From Candidatus Omnitrophica bacterium UBA6210 (GTDB lineage: Bacteria; Omnitrophota; Gorgyraeia; Velamenicoccales; Velamenicoccaceae), in NCBI GenBank assembly GCA_002421805.1, contig DISM01000004.1, forward strand, positions 372,001 through 436,000: 64,000 nucleotides of DNA. The letters run 5' to 3'. Below the pieces are notes generated by a model that had not been told where the DNA came from, ran no database searches, and saw nothing but the letters and a program-made list of their open reading frames with translations. Positions 33,308 to 42,680 of this stretch are shown one piece after another; position 1 is the stretch's first letter; every line of letters begins with the position of its first letter. Made by a program: the position numbers and the translations under genes.

Positions 33308-34364
33308 TGAATTCTGCCTCGTTCTTTCTGATACGTACGCCTATTTTTAATACCAGGATATCCATGCCCAGGTTTGTGGCGCGCGCAAGCCGCTCCAGGC
33401 GCTGGGCGTCTTTCTGTGTCGTCACGATCAGGCGCGCGCCTGCGGCTACGGCCCGGCGGCAACACCGCGACAGGTCCCCGGCACTGTAAACATGATGGTC
33501 CCTGAAGAATGCCCTGGAAACGACCTGTCCGCCCATGGCCACAACCGTCTTTTCAAACGATCCCGGCTGGGCAATGCCGCAGACAAGCCCGACGGGGACA
33601 CCCCGCAGGACGTCTGTATCGAATTTAGTTTTGATCTTCAAGTCATAAAGGCCGGCCGGCTCGTGGACCGTCTCAACGACCAGGGCCGTTGGGTTCAACC
33701 GCAGGAGCGTCCGTTTCAGGGCCTCGACGGCCTCCGGAGCGGCCTGATCGCAACGCGTCATGCAAAGAACAGAAGCGCGCCTCAGGGCGCTCCTGGGTTC
33801 GCGCAGATGGCCGGCAGGCAACAATAAGCCGTTGCCGAAAGGGCGGGTTGCATCCACCGCAACGATATCGCAATCCCGCTTGACACGCCAGTGCTGAAAC
33901 CCGTCGTCCAGGATGATCGCACCGCGGAAACCCCCGGCTTCAAGCTCTCTGACGAGAAACGCGCGATCCCGGCCGGCCAGAACGCGCCACCTGCCGCCTG
34001 CATTCTCTTCGATCATGCTCCCCTCGTCGCCCAATGCCTCAAAGCTGCCGGCATCGACGCCTTTTTTGACCGATGGTCGGCCGTATCCGCGCATAAGCAC
34101 GGCAACAGGACAACCGGCCTCAAACAGCTTGGCCGCCGCATATTCGGCCAAGGGGGTCTTGCCGCTGCCCCCCAGAGTGATATTACCGATGCTGATCACG
34201 GAATTCCGCGGGCGCAATGATGCCAGCGTCCCCCGGCGATAAAGCCACGCGATGCAGACGACCGCAACGCCATAGACACAGGAAAGGACCAACAGAAGAG
34301 GAAACAACAGGATGTATGCCGCCGTGATCCGGCCCCGGCCGTAAAAGGACTCAAGCCCCTTCAT
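33276..34364 (-). CDS. lpxK: Tetraacyldisaccharide 4'-kinase
   Basis: Phosphorylates the 4' position of lipid A disaccharide at the inner membrane. The 362-aa protein has the N-terminal membrane helix, the P-loop GNITLGGSGKTP, the Walker-B-like ILDDGFQHWRV and the VCGIAQPGSF region. It sits between waaA (ATGA overlap) and the LpxL fusion, so late lipid A steps and Kdo transfer are translationally coupled. Confidence 0.95.
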   Translation of the reverse strand: MKGLESFYGRGRITAAYILLFPLLLVLSCVYGVAVVCIAWLYRRGTLASLRPRNSVISIGNITLGGSGKTPLAEYAAAKLFEAGCPVAVLMRGYGRPSVKKGVDAGSFEALGDEGSMIEENAGGRWRVLAGRDRAFLVRELEAGGFRGAIILDDGFQHWRVKRDCDIVAVDATRPFGNGLLLPAGHLREPRSALRRASVLCMTRCDQAAPEAVEALKRTLLRLNPTALVVETVHEPAGLYDLKIKTKFDTDVLRGVPVGLVCGIAQPGSFEKTVVAMGGQVVSRAFFRDHHVYSAGDLSRCCRRAVAAGARLIVTTQKDAQRLERLARATNLGMDILVLKIGVRIRKNEAEFNARLRSLCPF

Positions 34365-35626
34365 AGCTTCATCTCCCTGGCGATCTCTAAAACCGTGCGT
34401 TCTGTCGCGCCCCTGTTCTGGTTCAAAAGCTCCCGGGCCTTCTCGCCGAGTGCCTTGCGTTCCGCCGGGCTCGCCAGGAGGCGGCGCAACTCATACTCCA
34501 GAGACGGCGCGGTCTCCACTTCGATCGCGGCCCCCTGCCGAATGAACGTATCGCGGATCTCCCTGAAATTATCCATATGGCTGCCGAAAAGGACCGGCTT
34601 GCCGAACACCGCCGGCTCAATAGGGTTATGGCCGCCTTTTGCGACAAGACTCCCGCCGACAAAAACAACGTCCGCCAGCTCATAAAGCGCCATGAGGTCT
34701 CCCATCGTATCCAGAAGGGCCACCTGTCCGCTCAAAAAAGTCTCCAGCCGCGACGGGCGCACCGCCTCCAGGCCGTTGACGCGTACAAGCCTGCGGATCT
34801 TGTCGAACCTCTCTAAGTGGCGGGGCGCGATCACCAGGCGCAGGCCGGCAAAATCCTTGCGCAGGGACTTGTAGATCCCGAGGATCATCTCTTCTTCGTT
34901 CTCATGGGTCGAACCGGCGACCAGGAGCACCTGGTCTTTGGTCAACGTACGTAATTTTCTCAGAAATGCCGGCCTGGAAAAATCGCTGCCGATGTCAAAT
35001 TTGATATTGCCCGTGACATGCACCCGCCCGGCACCGGCGCCCATCGCGATGATCCTGTCGGCGGATTCCCGGCTCTGCATGCAAAAAAGACTGATATGTT
35101 TTAAGGCAGGGCCGATCAGCCAGGCAAGCCTTTTGTAACCGGCGAAAGACCTGTCGGATATGCGGCCGTTGACGATAACGACACGGGCGCCTGCGGCAGA
35201 GCCCAGACGGATCAGGTTGGGCCAAAGCTCAGTCTCCATGATCACGAGCAGGGACGGGCGCAGCACCCTTAAGAATTTTCTGACGACCCAGGAAAGGTCC
35301 AGGGGCGCGAACACGGCAAGTTCGTTGTCCCTCAATATCTTCTTTAAGATCACATAGCCCGTGGGCGTGACCGTCGAGACGACGATCCGGGCCTGCGGCC
35401 AGCGGCTGCGAAAGAGCCGTACAAGGGACTCCGTGGCCCTGGCCTCTCCGACACTGACGGCATGGATCCAGATCGTCTTCTGGCCTTCGGGCGCCTGCCA
35501 TTCTCCAGCGGAGAAAAAACCGATACGGCTCAGGATCCGGCCGTGGACCCGGCCGCGAACCGCATAAAACGGCAGATAGACAAGGGCCGCAATGGCTAAA
35601 AGAATATCATAGAAAAAATAGATCAT
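34361..35626 (-). CDS. waaA: 3-deoxy-D-manno-octulosonic acid (Kdo) transferase
   Basis: Transfers Kdo from CMP-Kdo to lipid A precursor. The 421-aa GT30 enzyme has an N-terminal membrane helix (IYFFYDILLAIAALVYL), HAVSVGEARATESLVR with the catalytic Glu, METELWPNLI, and the GSLVAKGGHNPIEPAVFGKPV donor site. The ATG at 35624-35626 is chosen over a TTG 30 nt upstream because family members begin at this helix; no clear ribosome-binding site is visible for either. The spacer to the recombinase gene contains a GC-rich repeat array. Confidence 0.94.
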   Translation of the reverse strand: MIYFFYDILLAIAALVYLPFYAVRGRVHGRILSRIGFFSAGEWQAPEGQKTIWIHAVSVGEARATESLVRLFRSRWPQARIVVSTVTPTGYVILKKILRDNELAVFAPLDLSWVVRKFLRVLRPSLLVIMETELWPNLIRLGSAAGARVVIVNGRISDRSFAGYKRLAWLIGPALKHISLFCMQSRESADRIIAMGAGAGRVHVTGNIKFDIGSDFSRPAFLRKLRTLTKDQVLLVAGSTHENEEEMILGIYKSLRKDFAGLRLVIAPRHLERFDKIRRLVRVNGLEAVRPSRLETFLSGQVALLDTMGDLMALYELADVVFVGGSLVAKGGHNPIEPAVFGKPVLFGSHMDNFREIRDTFIRQGAAIEVETAPSLEYELRRLLASPAERKALGEKARELLNQNRGATERTVLEIAREMKL

Positions 35627-35680
35627 GGTCTGTGCAACGCGTAAACGAGTTTTCAAGTTGGCGAATTAAGATTCTTAAAC

Positions 35681-35736
35681 CCCAGCACCCGCGGACCCGT
35701 GTACCCGCTTACTTTTTTTAGGCGCGCGGGTGCGCC
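35681..35736. repeat. GC-rich quasi-palindromic array at the end of the Xer gene
   Basis: On the minus strand 35681-35709 reads as 8-nt units AGCGGGTA, CACGGGTC, CGCGGGTG. Facing it, 35721-35736 contains the inverted words GCACCCGCG and GCGCC and includes the last codons and stop of the recombinase gene. The organisation is like the other quasi-palindromes but GC-rich and shorter, so the assignment is tentative. Confidence 0.4.
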
Positions 35737-36578
35737 TTTTCGTAGACGCTCTTGAGTTTTTCAGTCGTTAAGTGCGTGTATATCTGTGTCGTCGAAAGGT
35801 TCGCGTGACCCAGGAGTTCCTGGACCGAGCGCAGGTCCGCCCCGCGGTTCAACAGGTGGGTCGCGAATGAATGACGCAGGGTATGCGGGGATATGTGCTC
35901 TTTGAGACTTGCCTTGAGGACATATTTATTAAGGATCTTGCGGAATCCCCGCGCCCCGAGGGCCTTTTTGTTCTTATTCAAAAAAATGGACCGCGATACG
36001 GCGTTGCGCTTCTTGAGATAATTGCGGATGGCCTTCAGGGCGCGGTCGCCGACAGGCAACAACCTTTCTTTTTTTCCTTTGCCGTAGACCTTGACGGTCC
36101 CACCGATAAAATCGACATCCTCTTCCTTGAGGCCCATCAGCTCCGAGATCCTCATGCCCGTGGAGTAAAGGGTTTCCAGCATCGCCCGGTCCCTGAGGCC
36201 CTGCACCGTCGTCTCGTCCGGCGCCTCGATCAAGCTGACCACGTCGTTTTCCGTCAAAAACTTCGGCAGATACTTCTGCTGCTTGGGAGACGCCACGGCA
36301 TCCGTAGGATTGATCTTGAGGTAACCGTCCTTGACGAGGAACCTGAAAAAACTGCGCAAGCTCGACAATTTGCGCGCCGTGCTGCGCGACGTCAGATTGC
36401 GCTCCTTCAGATGCGCCAGGAAACGGCGGATGGTCAGATAATCCACGCTTTCGATGGGCGCGTCCTTCAAAAAAGCGCCGAACTCATGAAGATCGGCCTT
36501 GTAGTTCTCGATCGTATGGCTTGAGGCGTTTCTCTCGATCTCCAGATACCGCAAAAATTTCTCGATATGACGTTCCAT
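35718..36578 (-). CDS. XerC/XerD-type tyrosine recombinase
   Basis: 286 aa. The N-terminal SAM-like core-binding domain (1-95) and C-terminal catalytic domain carry the full tyrosine-recombinase set: Arg143 (STGMRISEL), Lys167, His232 and Arg235 (HTLRHSFATHLL), His258 (GHANLSTTQIYTH) and the nucleophile Tyr267. Size and context (single gene among housekeeping genes, no integration site visible) fit a chromosome-dimer resolvase rather than a phage integrase. XerC and XerD cannot be told apart by inspection. Confidence 0.93.
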   Translation of the reverse strand: MERHIEKFLRYLEIERNASSHTIENYKADLHEFGAFLKDAPIESVDYLTIRRFLAHLKERNLTSRSTARKLSSLRSFFRFLVKDGYLKINPTDAVASPKQQKYLPKFLTENDVVSLIEAPDETTVQGLRDRAMLETLYSTGMRISELMGLKEEDVDFIGGTVKVYGKGKKERLLPVGDRALKAIRNYLKKRNAVSRSIFLNKNKKALGARGFRKILNKYVLKASLKEHISPHTLRHSFATHLLNRGADLRSVQELLGHANLSTTQIYTHLTTEKLKSVYEKAHPRA

Positions 36579-36641
36579 GCCGATCCTCTTTTATGCGTCT
36601 GGCCCTAAATCCGTCTTCCCCTTCCGTAAGCCTCAAGGTCA

Positions 36642-37604
36642 TCACAAATATGTCTTACCCTTGAGATACCCCGCGTAGTCGGCCACGGATTCCTCCAAAG
36701 AACGGAAAGCCGCCGTAAAACCCGCCTTCCTCAATCGTTCCATCTTGGCCTGCGTAAAATACTGGTAACGGCCCCTGAGCTCCTGAGGCATTTCGATATA
36801 AGAGATCCTCGGCTTCTGCCCCAACGCGGCAAAAAGCGCTTTTGCCAGATCGTTCCAGCTGCGCGCCGCGCCTGTCCCCAGGTTATAGAGGCCCGTTTTG
36901 CCGGGATGGACGACAAAGAAAAACACCGCCTCTATCGCGTCCTTGACATAAATAAAATCTCTTTTCTGTTCGCCGTCCCCGTAACCGGCGCGGTAGGATC
37001 TAAAAAGGCGGAAATCCCCTCCGGCAACGATCTCATCAAAGCGCCGGCACAAAACACTTGCCATGTCTCCCTTGTGATACTCGTTGGGGCCGAACACATT
37101 AAAAAACTTCAGGCCCGTGGCCCTGCGGGCATGGCCATGCGCCTGGATCCATAGATCAAAAAGATGTTTGGAGTATCCATAGATGTTCAAGGGACGCAAG
37201 CGCGTCAAAAGAGCTGGATCGTCGTCAAAGCCGAGCTCTCCGTCTCCGTATGTCGCCGCCGAAGAAGCGTACAAAAACGGTGTTTTGTGCCGGAACGCCC
37301 ACAAGGCCAGCTCCCGGGAATACGCATAATTATTGTCCATGACGAACCGCGCGTCCGTGCACGTCGTAGAACTGCATGCCCCCATGTGGACGATCTGACG
37401 CACGCGCGGCAGGCGGTTTGAGCGGACGCGCTCGAGAAGTTCATCCTTGTCGAGGTAATCCTGGATGCGTTTGTTCGCCAGGCCCCGCCATTTATCAGAA
37501 TCATCGAGTCTGTCGACGGCCACAATGTCATCGACCCCCTCGCGATTAAGCTTTTCTAAAAAGCAACTCCCGATAAAACCCGCCGCCCCTGTCACAATGA
37601 TCAT
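36642..37604 (-). CDS. hldD: ADP-L-glycero-D-manno-heptose 6-epimerase
   Basis: Final step of ADP-heptose synthesis. The 320-aa SDR protein has the NAD(P) motif TGAAGFIGS, the YASSAATYG Ser/Thr region, YGYSKHLFD with the catalytic Tyr and Lys, and FFNVFGPNEYHKG-type family sequence (here LKFFNVFGPNEY). It overlaps the upstream methyltransferase-reductase gene as ATGA. With the kinase at 21.4 kb it supports heptose-containing LPS; the nucleotidyltransferase and GmhA/GmhB must lie elsewhere. Confidence 0.93.
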   Translation of the reverse strand: MIIVTGAAGFIGSCFLEKLNREGVDDIVAVDRLDDSDKWRGLANKRIQDYLDKDELLERVRSNRLPRVRQIVHMGACSSTTCTDARFVMDNNYAYSRELALWAFRHKTPFLYASSAATYGDGELGFDDDPALLTRLRPLNIYGYSKHLFDLWIQAHGHARRATGLKFFNVFGPNEYHKGDMASVLCRRFDEIVAGGDFRLFRSYRAGYGDGEQKRDFIYVKDAIEAVFFFVVHPGKTGLYNLGTGAARSWNDLAKALFAALGQKPRISYIEMPQELRGRYQYFTQAKMERLRKAGFTAAFRSLEESVADYAGYLKGKTYL

Positions 37605-39436
37605 GAAACCCCTCCCTTTTGTCCTGAAGGACTCACCGCATCCCGCCGGACCGATAATGTCTTGATGATGCGCGCGCTGACATCATAGCGGCCGAAAGGA
37701 GAAACAAGATAGATGCCGTCGACGCGGCCACGGACCGATTCAATGATCTCCATGGCGATCGCCTCGCCTTCCCGGGCCGCGCTTTCCTTATCGTCGATCC
37801 GCATGCGCCGGCGGATCTCCTCGGGGATAGAGATCCCCGGAACCTCGTTATGAAGAAATTCTGCGTTTTTGCTGCTGACCAGGGGGAGAACCCCGTAAAA
37901 AACAGGCACCCCCATGGACTTGATCCGATCGTGGGTCTCCAGGATCGCGGAAGCCTCAAAAATGGGTTGCGTCATGATAAAACGCGCCCCGGCATCCACC
38001 TTGCGCCGCAAATAAGACACTTGGGCGTCGATATTTTTCGCGTTCGGATTGAAAGCCGCCCCGACGCACATATCCAGCCCCATATGGCGGTTCATGTTCA
38101 CGACGAGCGTGATGAGCTGGATCGCGTTGAGGTCATAGACGCTTGTGGCCTTGCCGTGGGGACCGAGCCCTGCAGGGTCCCCGGTGACCGCCAAAAGCCC
38201 TGTCAAGCCCAAGGCGTGCGCTCCCAAGAGATCCGACTGAATACCGATAAGGTTGCGGTCACGGCACGTAAAGTGGAAGATCGCCTCCAGCCCCGTGCGT
38301 TCTTTGATGCAAGCCGCGGCCATGACGGAACTCATGCGGCTCTGTCCCAAAGGGTTTTCAGGCACGCTGACCACATCGGCGCCGCCTGCTTTCAACAACT
38401 CGGCCGCCGCCCCCATCTTCTGAATGTCCGCATTTTTCGGCGGCAGAAGTTCCGCGATCACGGTGAAACGGCCGCTGGTCAGTTTATCGGCGATAGACGA
38501 AGACCTCTTCGCCGCATAGGCGTGAAAAGGGAAAACCTCCGCGGAACGCCGCGCTGGCGCCGCCCCCTTGACGGCCCGGGCCGCCAGACGGATATGCGCA
38601 GGGGTGATCCCGCAGCAGCCTCCGATGATATTCACGCCCGCCTCTTTCAAAGCCAAGGCGTATTGCGCGAAGTATTCCGGCGTCGTCAGATAATACGTGC
38701 GGCCCTCGACGACTTGCGGATAACCCGCGTTCGGCTGGGCTGAGACAAAACCGGATGACAACGACACGAGCCGGCGGGCGGCTTCCAGGATGTGCGCCGG
38801 ACCCAGGCCGCAATTGGCCCCGATGACATCCGTACCCCCGGCTTCCAATTCCTGGACCACCTGGCGCATGTCTTCCCCCAGGACCGTGTTCATATTTTCC
38901 CGGAACGACATCTGGCAGACGACGGGAAGCGAAGAAACGGACCGACACACATCCAAAGCCAGGCGCAGTTCTTTCAAGCTCTGGAACGTCTCAAGGACAA
39001 AAAGATCGACCCCGGCTTCGCCTAAGGCCAAAATCTGTTCTTGAAACGCGGCGCGGGCCTCCTCTTCGGACAGGTCCTGTTCAAGGGGAGAACGGCCCAG
39101 GGGACCGATAGACCCGGCAATGAATATATCCTGGCGGCTCCCAACGGCTTCCCGCGCGACCTTCACCCCGGCCCGATTCAACGCCCCCGCTTCTTTCTGG
39201 AGACCATAGGCGGCAAGCTTGACTTTGTTGGCGCCAAAAGTATTGGTCTGGATGATATCGCAGCCGGCATCGATATATTCCCGATGCAAAGCCAGGACCG
39301 CCTCAGGACGGGCGGCGTTAAGATGTTCACAGGGACGGCCCGGAGACAACCCTCTCTCGTAAAACACGGTCCCGAGGGCCCCGTCGCAAACCAGGATATT
39401 TGTTTTAAGGATTCCCTTAAAATCTTTCGTTTTCAT
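37601..39436 (-). CDS. Homocysteine S-methyltransferase fused to methylenetetrahydrofolate reductase
   Basis: 611 aa. Residues about 10-290 form a BHMT/MetH-type homocysteine methyltransferase barrel with the Zn Cys residues in IGANCGLG and IGGCCGITP. Residues about 315-600 are a MetF-type FAD reductase (FTVIAELLPPKNADI, VTGDPAG, RFIMTQPIF). The same fusion is known in Firmicutes (YitJ type). The cobalamin-binding domains of MetH are absent, so methyl transfer to methionine must be completed with another module or a different donor. With ahcY and metK it forms the methyl cycle. Confidence 0.93.
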   Translation of the reverse strand: MKTKDFKGILKTNILVCDGALGTVFYERGLSPGRPCEHLNAARPEAVLALHREYIDAGCDIIQTNTFGANKVKLAAYGLQKEAGALNRAGVKVAREAVGSRQDIFIAGSIGPLGRSPLEQDLSEEEARAAFQEQILALGEAGVDLFVLETFQSLKELRLALDVCRSVSSLPVVCQMSFRENMNTVLGEDMRQVVQELEAGGTDVIGANCGLGPAHILEAARRLVSLSSGFVSAQPNAGYPQVVEGRTYYLTTPEYFAQYALALKEAGVNIIGGCCGITPAHIRLAARAVKGAAPARRSAEVFPFHAYAAKRSSSIADKLTSGRFTVIAELLPPKNADIQKMGAAAELLKAGGADVVSVPENPLGQSRMSSVMAAACIKERTGLEAIFHFTCRDRNLIGIQSDLLGAHALGLTGLLAVTGDPAGLGPHGKATSVYDLNAIQLITLVVNMNRHMGLDMCVGAAFNPNAKNIDAQVSYLRRKVDAGARFIMTQPIFEASAILETHDRIKSMGVPVFYGVLPLVSSKNAEFLHNEVPGISIPEEIRRRMRIDDKESAAREGEAIAMEIIESVRGRVDGIYLVSPFGRYDVSARIIKTLSVRRDAVSPSGQKGGVS

Positions 39437-39471
39437 GGGGCGTCACGAAGGAATAAAGATACAACGCGATA

Positions 39472-41541
39472 TCAAGAACCGGCGTTTTCTTCGCCTTCCG
39501 GCGGCAACGCGCTCTTTTCCTGCGCATCTGCGGCCGGGTGCTCGTCGGCAGACGGGCCTTCTTCCGTTGAAGGCAGGTCGCGTGACGTAAAGGTACACTT
39601 CGGATAATTGCTGCAACCGTAAAACGAACGGCCACGGTAAGACCGCCTCAGGATGAGGTCGCCGCCGCACCCGGGAGCAGGGCACTTGACGCCCGAAGAA
39701 ATGGATTTTGAATTTTTGCAGGTAGGATAATCCGAACAGCTCAAAAACTTGCCTTTGCGCCCCCATTTGACGACCATGGGCTTGCCGCACTTGTCGCAGA
39801 TCTCGTCGGTATAGATGACCTCTTTTTTGATGTCCTGCGCCGCAAAATCCAGCTTCTCCTTGAACGGCGCGTAAAATTCGTTCAGGATCTTGACCCAGTC
39901 GGCCTTGCCGTCCTCGATCATATCCAGCTCTTCTTCCATGTGCGCCGTAAAAGACACATCCATGACCTGGGGGAAATAGCTGACCAATAGCTCGCTCACC
40001 TTGATCCCTAAGTCCGTAGGTATCAGATATCCTTTCTCCCGGCGCACGTAATCCCGCGACACGACCGTCGCGATCGTCGGCGCGTAGGTGCTGGGACGAC
40101 CCACCCCATCCTCTTCGAGAGCCTTGATGAGAGAGCCTTCTGAATAGCGGGCCGGCGGCTTGGTAAAATGCTGGCCCGGCTCAAGCTTGACCAGGGTCAG
40201 GGCGTCCGCCGCGGCCAGGGCCGGCAACTCTTTTTTGGCCTCTTCCTCGGCATCGTCTTCAGACTTATACAGGACGCTGAAACCGTCAAAAACAACCCTG
40301 GAGCCCGTCGCCTTCAGGGCATACCGGTCCGCGCGGATCACGACGGATGTCTGCTCCATCTGGGCCGGGTTCATCTGGGACGCCACAAAACGTTTCCAGA
40401 TGAGTTCGTATAATTTAAGTTGTTCCGGCGTCAGATACGGCTGCATATCTTTCGGCGTGCGCTTGACGCTGGTCGGCCGGATGGCCTCATGGGCTTCCTG
40501 CGCGAGTTTTTTGGACTTATAGACCCGGGGGGATTCCGGCAGATAAGGCGCGCCGTACACGGAAGAAACAAAAGACCGGACCTCGCTCAAAGCCACCTGC
40601 GCCACCTGGGTCGAATCGGTACGCATATACGTGATCAATCCCACAGGGCCTTCCTCACCCACCTCAATGCCTTCATAAAGCTGCTGGGCGATGAACATCG
40701 TCTTGGTCGCCGAATACCTCAGCTTGTTGAAGGCGTCCTGTTGCAGGGTGCTCGTGATGAACGGCGCCAGAGGAGAACGCGACTTGACCGTTTTGTCGAC
40801 GCTCTCGACCCTGAAATCCTTTGTCCCGAGGTCTGCGACGATCTTTTTCGCCTCTTCTTCGCTTGCGATCTGGATTTTCTGGTCGTCGATCTTTTCTAAA
40901 GACGCCTTGAAGACCCTTGCTTCCTTAGCCGTGCCTTCGCTCTTCTTGAATTCCGCATCGATGCTCCAATACTCCTGTGGCACAAAAGCCTGGATCTCCT
41001 TTTCGCGATCGACGATCAGCCGCAGGGCCACTGATTGGACGCGCCCCGCGCTCAGGCCCCGCGTCACCTTGCGCCATAACAAAGGACTCAGGAAATATCC
41101 GACGATCCTGTCTAAGATGCGCCGGGCCTGCTGGGCGCGGATGCGGTCTTCGTTAAAGACGCGCGGCGAACGAAAGGCCTCGGCGATCGCGTCCTTGGTG
41201 ATCTCATGGAACTCGACCCGGAAGACCTCCTGCTTTTTCAAAGACATCCACTCTTTCAGGTTCCAGCCGATCGCCTCGCCCTCCCGGTCAGGGTCGGTCG
41301 CGAAATAAATGGCGTCCGCATCCTTGGCTGTTTTTTTCAATTCGCTCAAAAGCTTCTTCTTGCCGGGGATGACGACGTATTCCGCCTTGTATTCGTTATC
41401 GATCTCCACCCCCAGCTTCTTCTGCGGCAGGTCCACGATATGCCCCATGGAACTGACGACGGAAAAATCCTTACCGAGGAATTTGGAGATCGTCCTGGCC
41501 TTGGCAGGCGACTCTACAATAACAATGGCTTTTTTCGACAT
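39472..41541 (-). CDS. topA: DNA topoisomerase I
   Basis: Type IA topoisomerase that relaxes negative supercoils. The 689-aa protein begins with a TOPRIM domain (IVIVESPAKARTISKFLG and the acidic DPDREGEAIGW), followed by the active-site Tyr region (GLITYMRTDST), and ends with two C-terminal four-Cys zinc modules (about 590-620 and 635-670, CDKCGKPM and CPAPGCGGDL). The acidic tail after about 670 is low complexity. Start at 41541 follows AAGGGAG. It is 17 nt downstream of dprA, a widely conserved dprA-topA pair. Confidence 0.97.
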   Translation of the reverse strand: MSKKAIVIVESPAKARTISKFLGKDFSVVSSMGHIVDLPQKKLGVEIDNEYKAEYVVIPGKKKLLSELKKTAKDADAIYFATDPDREGEAIGWNLKEWMSLKKQEVFRVEFHEITKDAIAEAFRSPRVFNEDRIRAQQARRILDRIVGYFLSPLLWRKVTRGLSAGRVQSVALRLIVDREKEIQAFVPQEYWSIDAEFKKSEGTAKEARVFKASLEKIDDQKIQIASEEEAKKIVADLGTKDFRVESVDKTVKSRSPLAPFITSTLQQDAFNKLRYSATKTMFIAQQLYEGIEVGEEGPVGLITYMRTDSTQVAQVALSEVRSFVSSVYGAPYLPESPRVYKSKKLAQEAHEAIRPTSVKRTPKDMQPYLTPEQLKLYELIWKRFVASQMNPAQMEQTSVVIRADRYALKATGSRVVFDGFSVLYKSEDDAEEEAKKELPALAAADALTLVKLEPGQHFTKPPARYSEGSLIKALEEDGVGRPSTYAPTIATVVSRDYVRREKGYLIPTDLGIKVSELLVSYFPQVMDVSFTAHMEEELDMIEDGKADWVKILNEFYAPFKEKLDFAAQDIKKEVIYTDEICDKCGKPMVVKWGRKGKFLSCSDYPTCKNSKSISSGVKCPAPGCGGDLILRRSYRGRSFYGCSNYPKCTFTSRDLPSTEEGPSADEHPAADAQEKSALPPEGEENAGS

Positions 41542-41558
41542 GGCTCCCTTTTGAGGTA

Positions 41559-42680
41559 TCAACTCGCGTTCCTGGTGAACGACTGGCCAGGAAATCTGCG
41601 GACAACCCCTTTGAGTTCAAGTTCGACTAAGATCGAAAGGATCTCTGGAATGCTTAAGCCCGTTTTTTGTGCGATATTATCGATGTGCGCCGGTTCTCCA
41701 TCCAAGGATTGCCAGACGTCCCGGACATGCTCCCGAGGATCTTCTTCCCATGCATCCCTGCCCGGGGTCCCTGTTTCCTGCTCCGGGCGAGGCTCTTCTG
41801 AAAAACTCAAGAGCGGCTTGAGAGCCTCCAGGATCTCTTCCGGCCGCGTCACCAGACACGCCCCGTCCTTGATCAGGGCATTGACCCCGCAGGCGTTCGG
41901 ACGGGAAATCTCGCCGGGGAGCGCGAAGACCTCCCGGCCCTGCTCTAAGGCGCAGCGTGCCGTGATCAACGCGCCGCTTTTCGCCGACGCCTCGACCACG
42001 AGAACGCCTTTACACAGGCCGCTGATGATACGATTGCGCATCGGAAAATTCTGCGGCAAAGGCGGCATCTGCAGGGGGAATTGGGATACCACCGCGCCGG
42101 TGGAAGCGATCTGGCGGAACATTTCTTCGTTCTCCGGCGGATAAATGCATTCCAGCCCGCTGCCCAAAACGGCGATCGTCCGCCCTGAGGCATCGAGGGC
42201 GGCCCGGTGGGCGGCGGTATCGATGCCCCGGGCCAGGCCGGAAACGACCGTCAGGCCGTATTCGGAAAGCCGGGAACTGAAGACCCGCGCGCTCGAAAGG
42301 CCGTAAAGCGACGCACCCCGGGAACCGACGACGGCCAGGGCATTGGCATCGCATGGCAAGAGATCCCCTTTGACGTAAAGGACGCCCGGCGGGTCCGGGA
42401 TCGCGCGCAGGCCCGCGGGATAATCTTCGTCGGCCATGGTCATGATGCGGATGCCGAGCGTATCCGCCCTGCGGATCTCAGCCAGCGGATCCATCTGACC
42501 GGGCGCCGCAAGCACCGCCCGCGCCAAAAAAGGAGTCAGGCCGGCAGCCTCGACCAGTCTCTGGGGTGTCGCCTTAAAAATATCCGCGGGAGAACCGAAA
42601 GCATCCAAGAGCCTGCGCATACGGATGCTGCCGATCCCCTTCACCATATTCAATAAAACAAGGGCTTCAAAGTCGTTCAT
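41559..42680 (-). CDS. dprA: DNA-processing protein DprA
   Basis: Single-stranded DNA binding protein that loads RecA during natural transformation. The 373-aa protein has an N-terminal helix-hairpin-helix region, the Rossmann-like DprA core (VVGSRGASLYG, SGLARGIDTAAHRAALDASGRTIAVLGSG, FPMRNRIISGL) and a C-terminal winged-helix DML1 domain (about 305-370). It overlaps aroK by 14 nt. Together with the prepilin peptidase at 44.5 kb it hints that DNA uptake is possible. Confidence 0.95.
   Translation of the reverse strand: MNDFEALVLLNMVKGIGSIRMRRLLDAFGSPADIFKATPQRLVEAAGLTPFLARAVLAAPGQMDPLAEIRRADTLGIRIMTMADEDYPAGLRAIPDPPGVLYVKGDLLPCDANALAVVGSRGASLYGLSSARVFSSRLSEYGLTVVSGLARGIDTAAHRAALDASGRTIAVLGSGLECIYPPENEEMFRQIASTGAVVSQFPLQMPPLPQNFPMRNRIISGLCKGVLVVEASAKSGALITARCALEQGREVFALPGEISRPNACGVNALIKDGACLVTRPEEILEALKPLLSFSEEPRPEQETGTPGRDAWEEDPREHVRDVWQSLDGEPAHIDNIAQKTGLSIPEILSILVELELKGVVRRFPGQSFTRNAS

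Noticed and set aside
35718..36578. Xer gene as evidence of an integrated element
   Set aside because: The flanks are ordinary housekeeping genes, with no attachment-site duplication or phage/ICE genes; a chromosomal dimer-resolution enzyme is the simpler reading.
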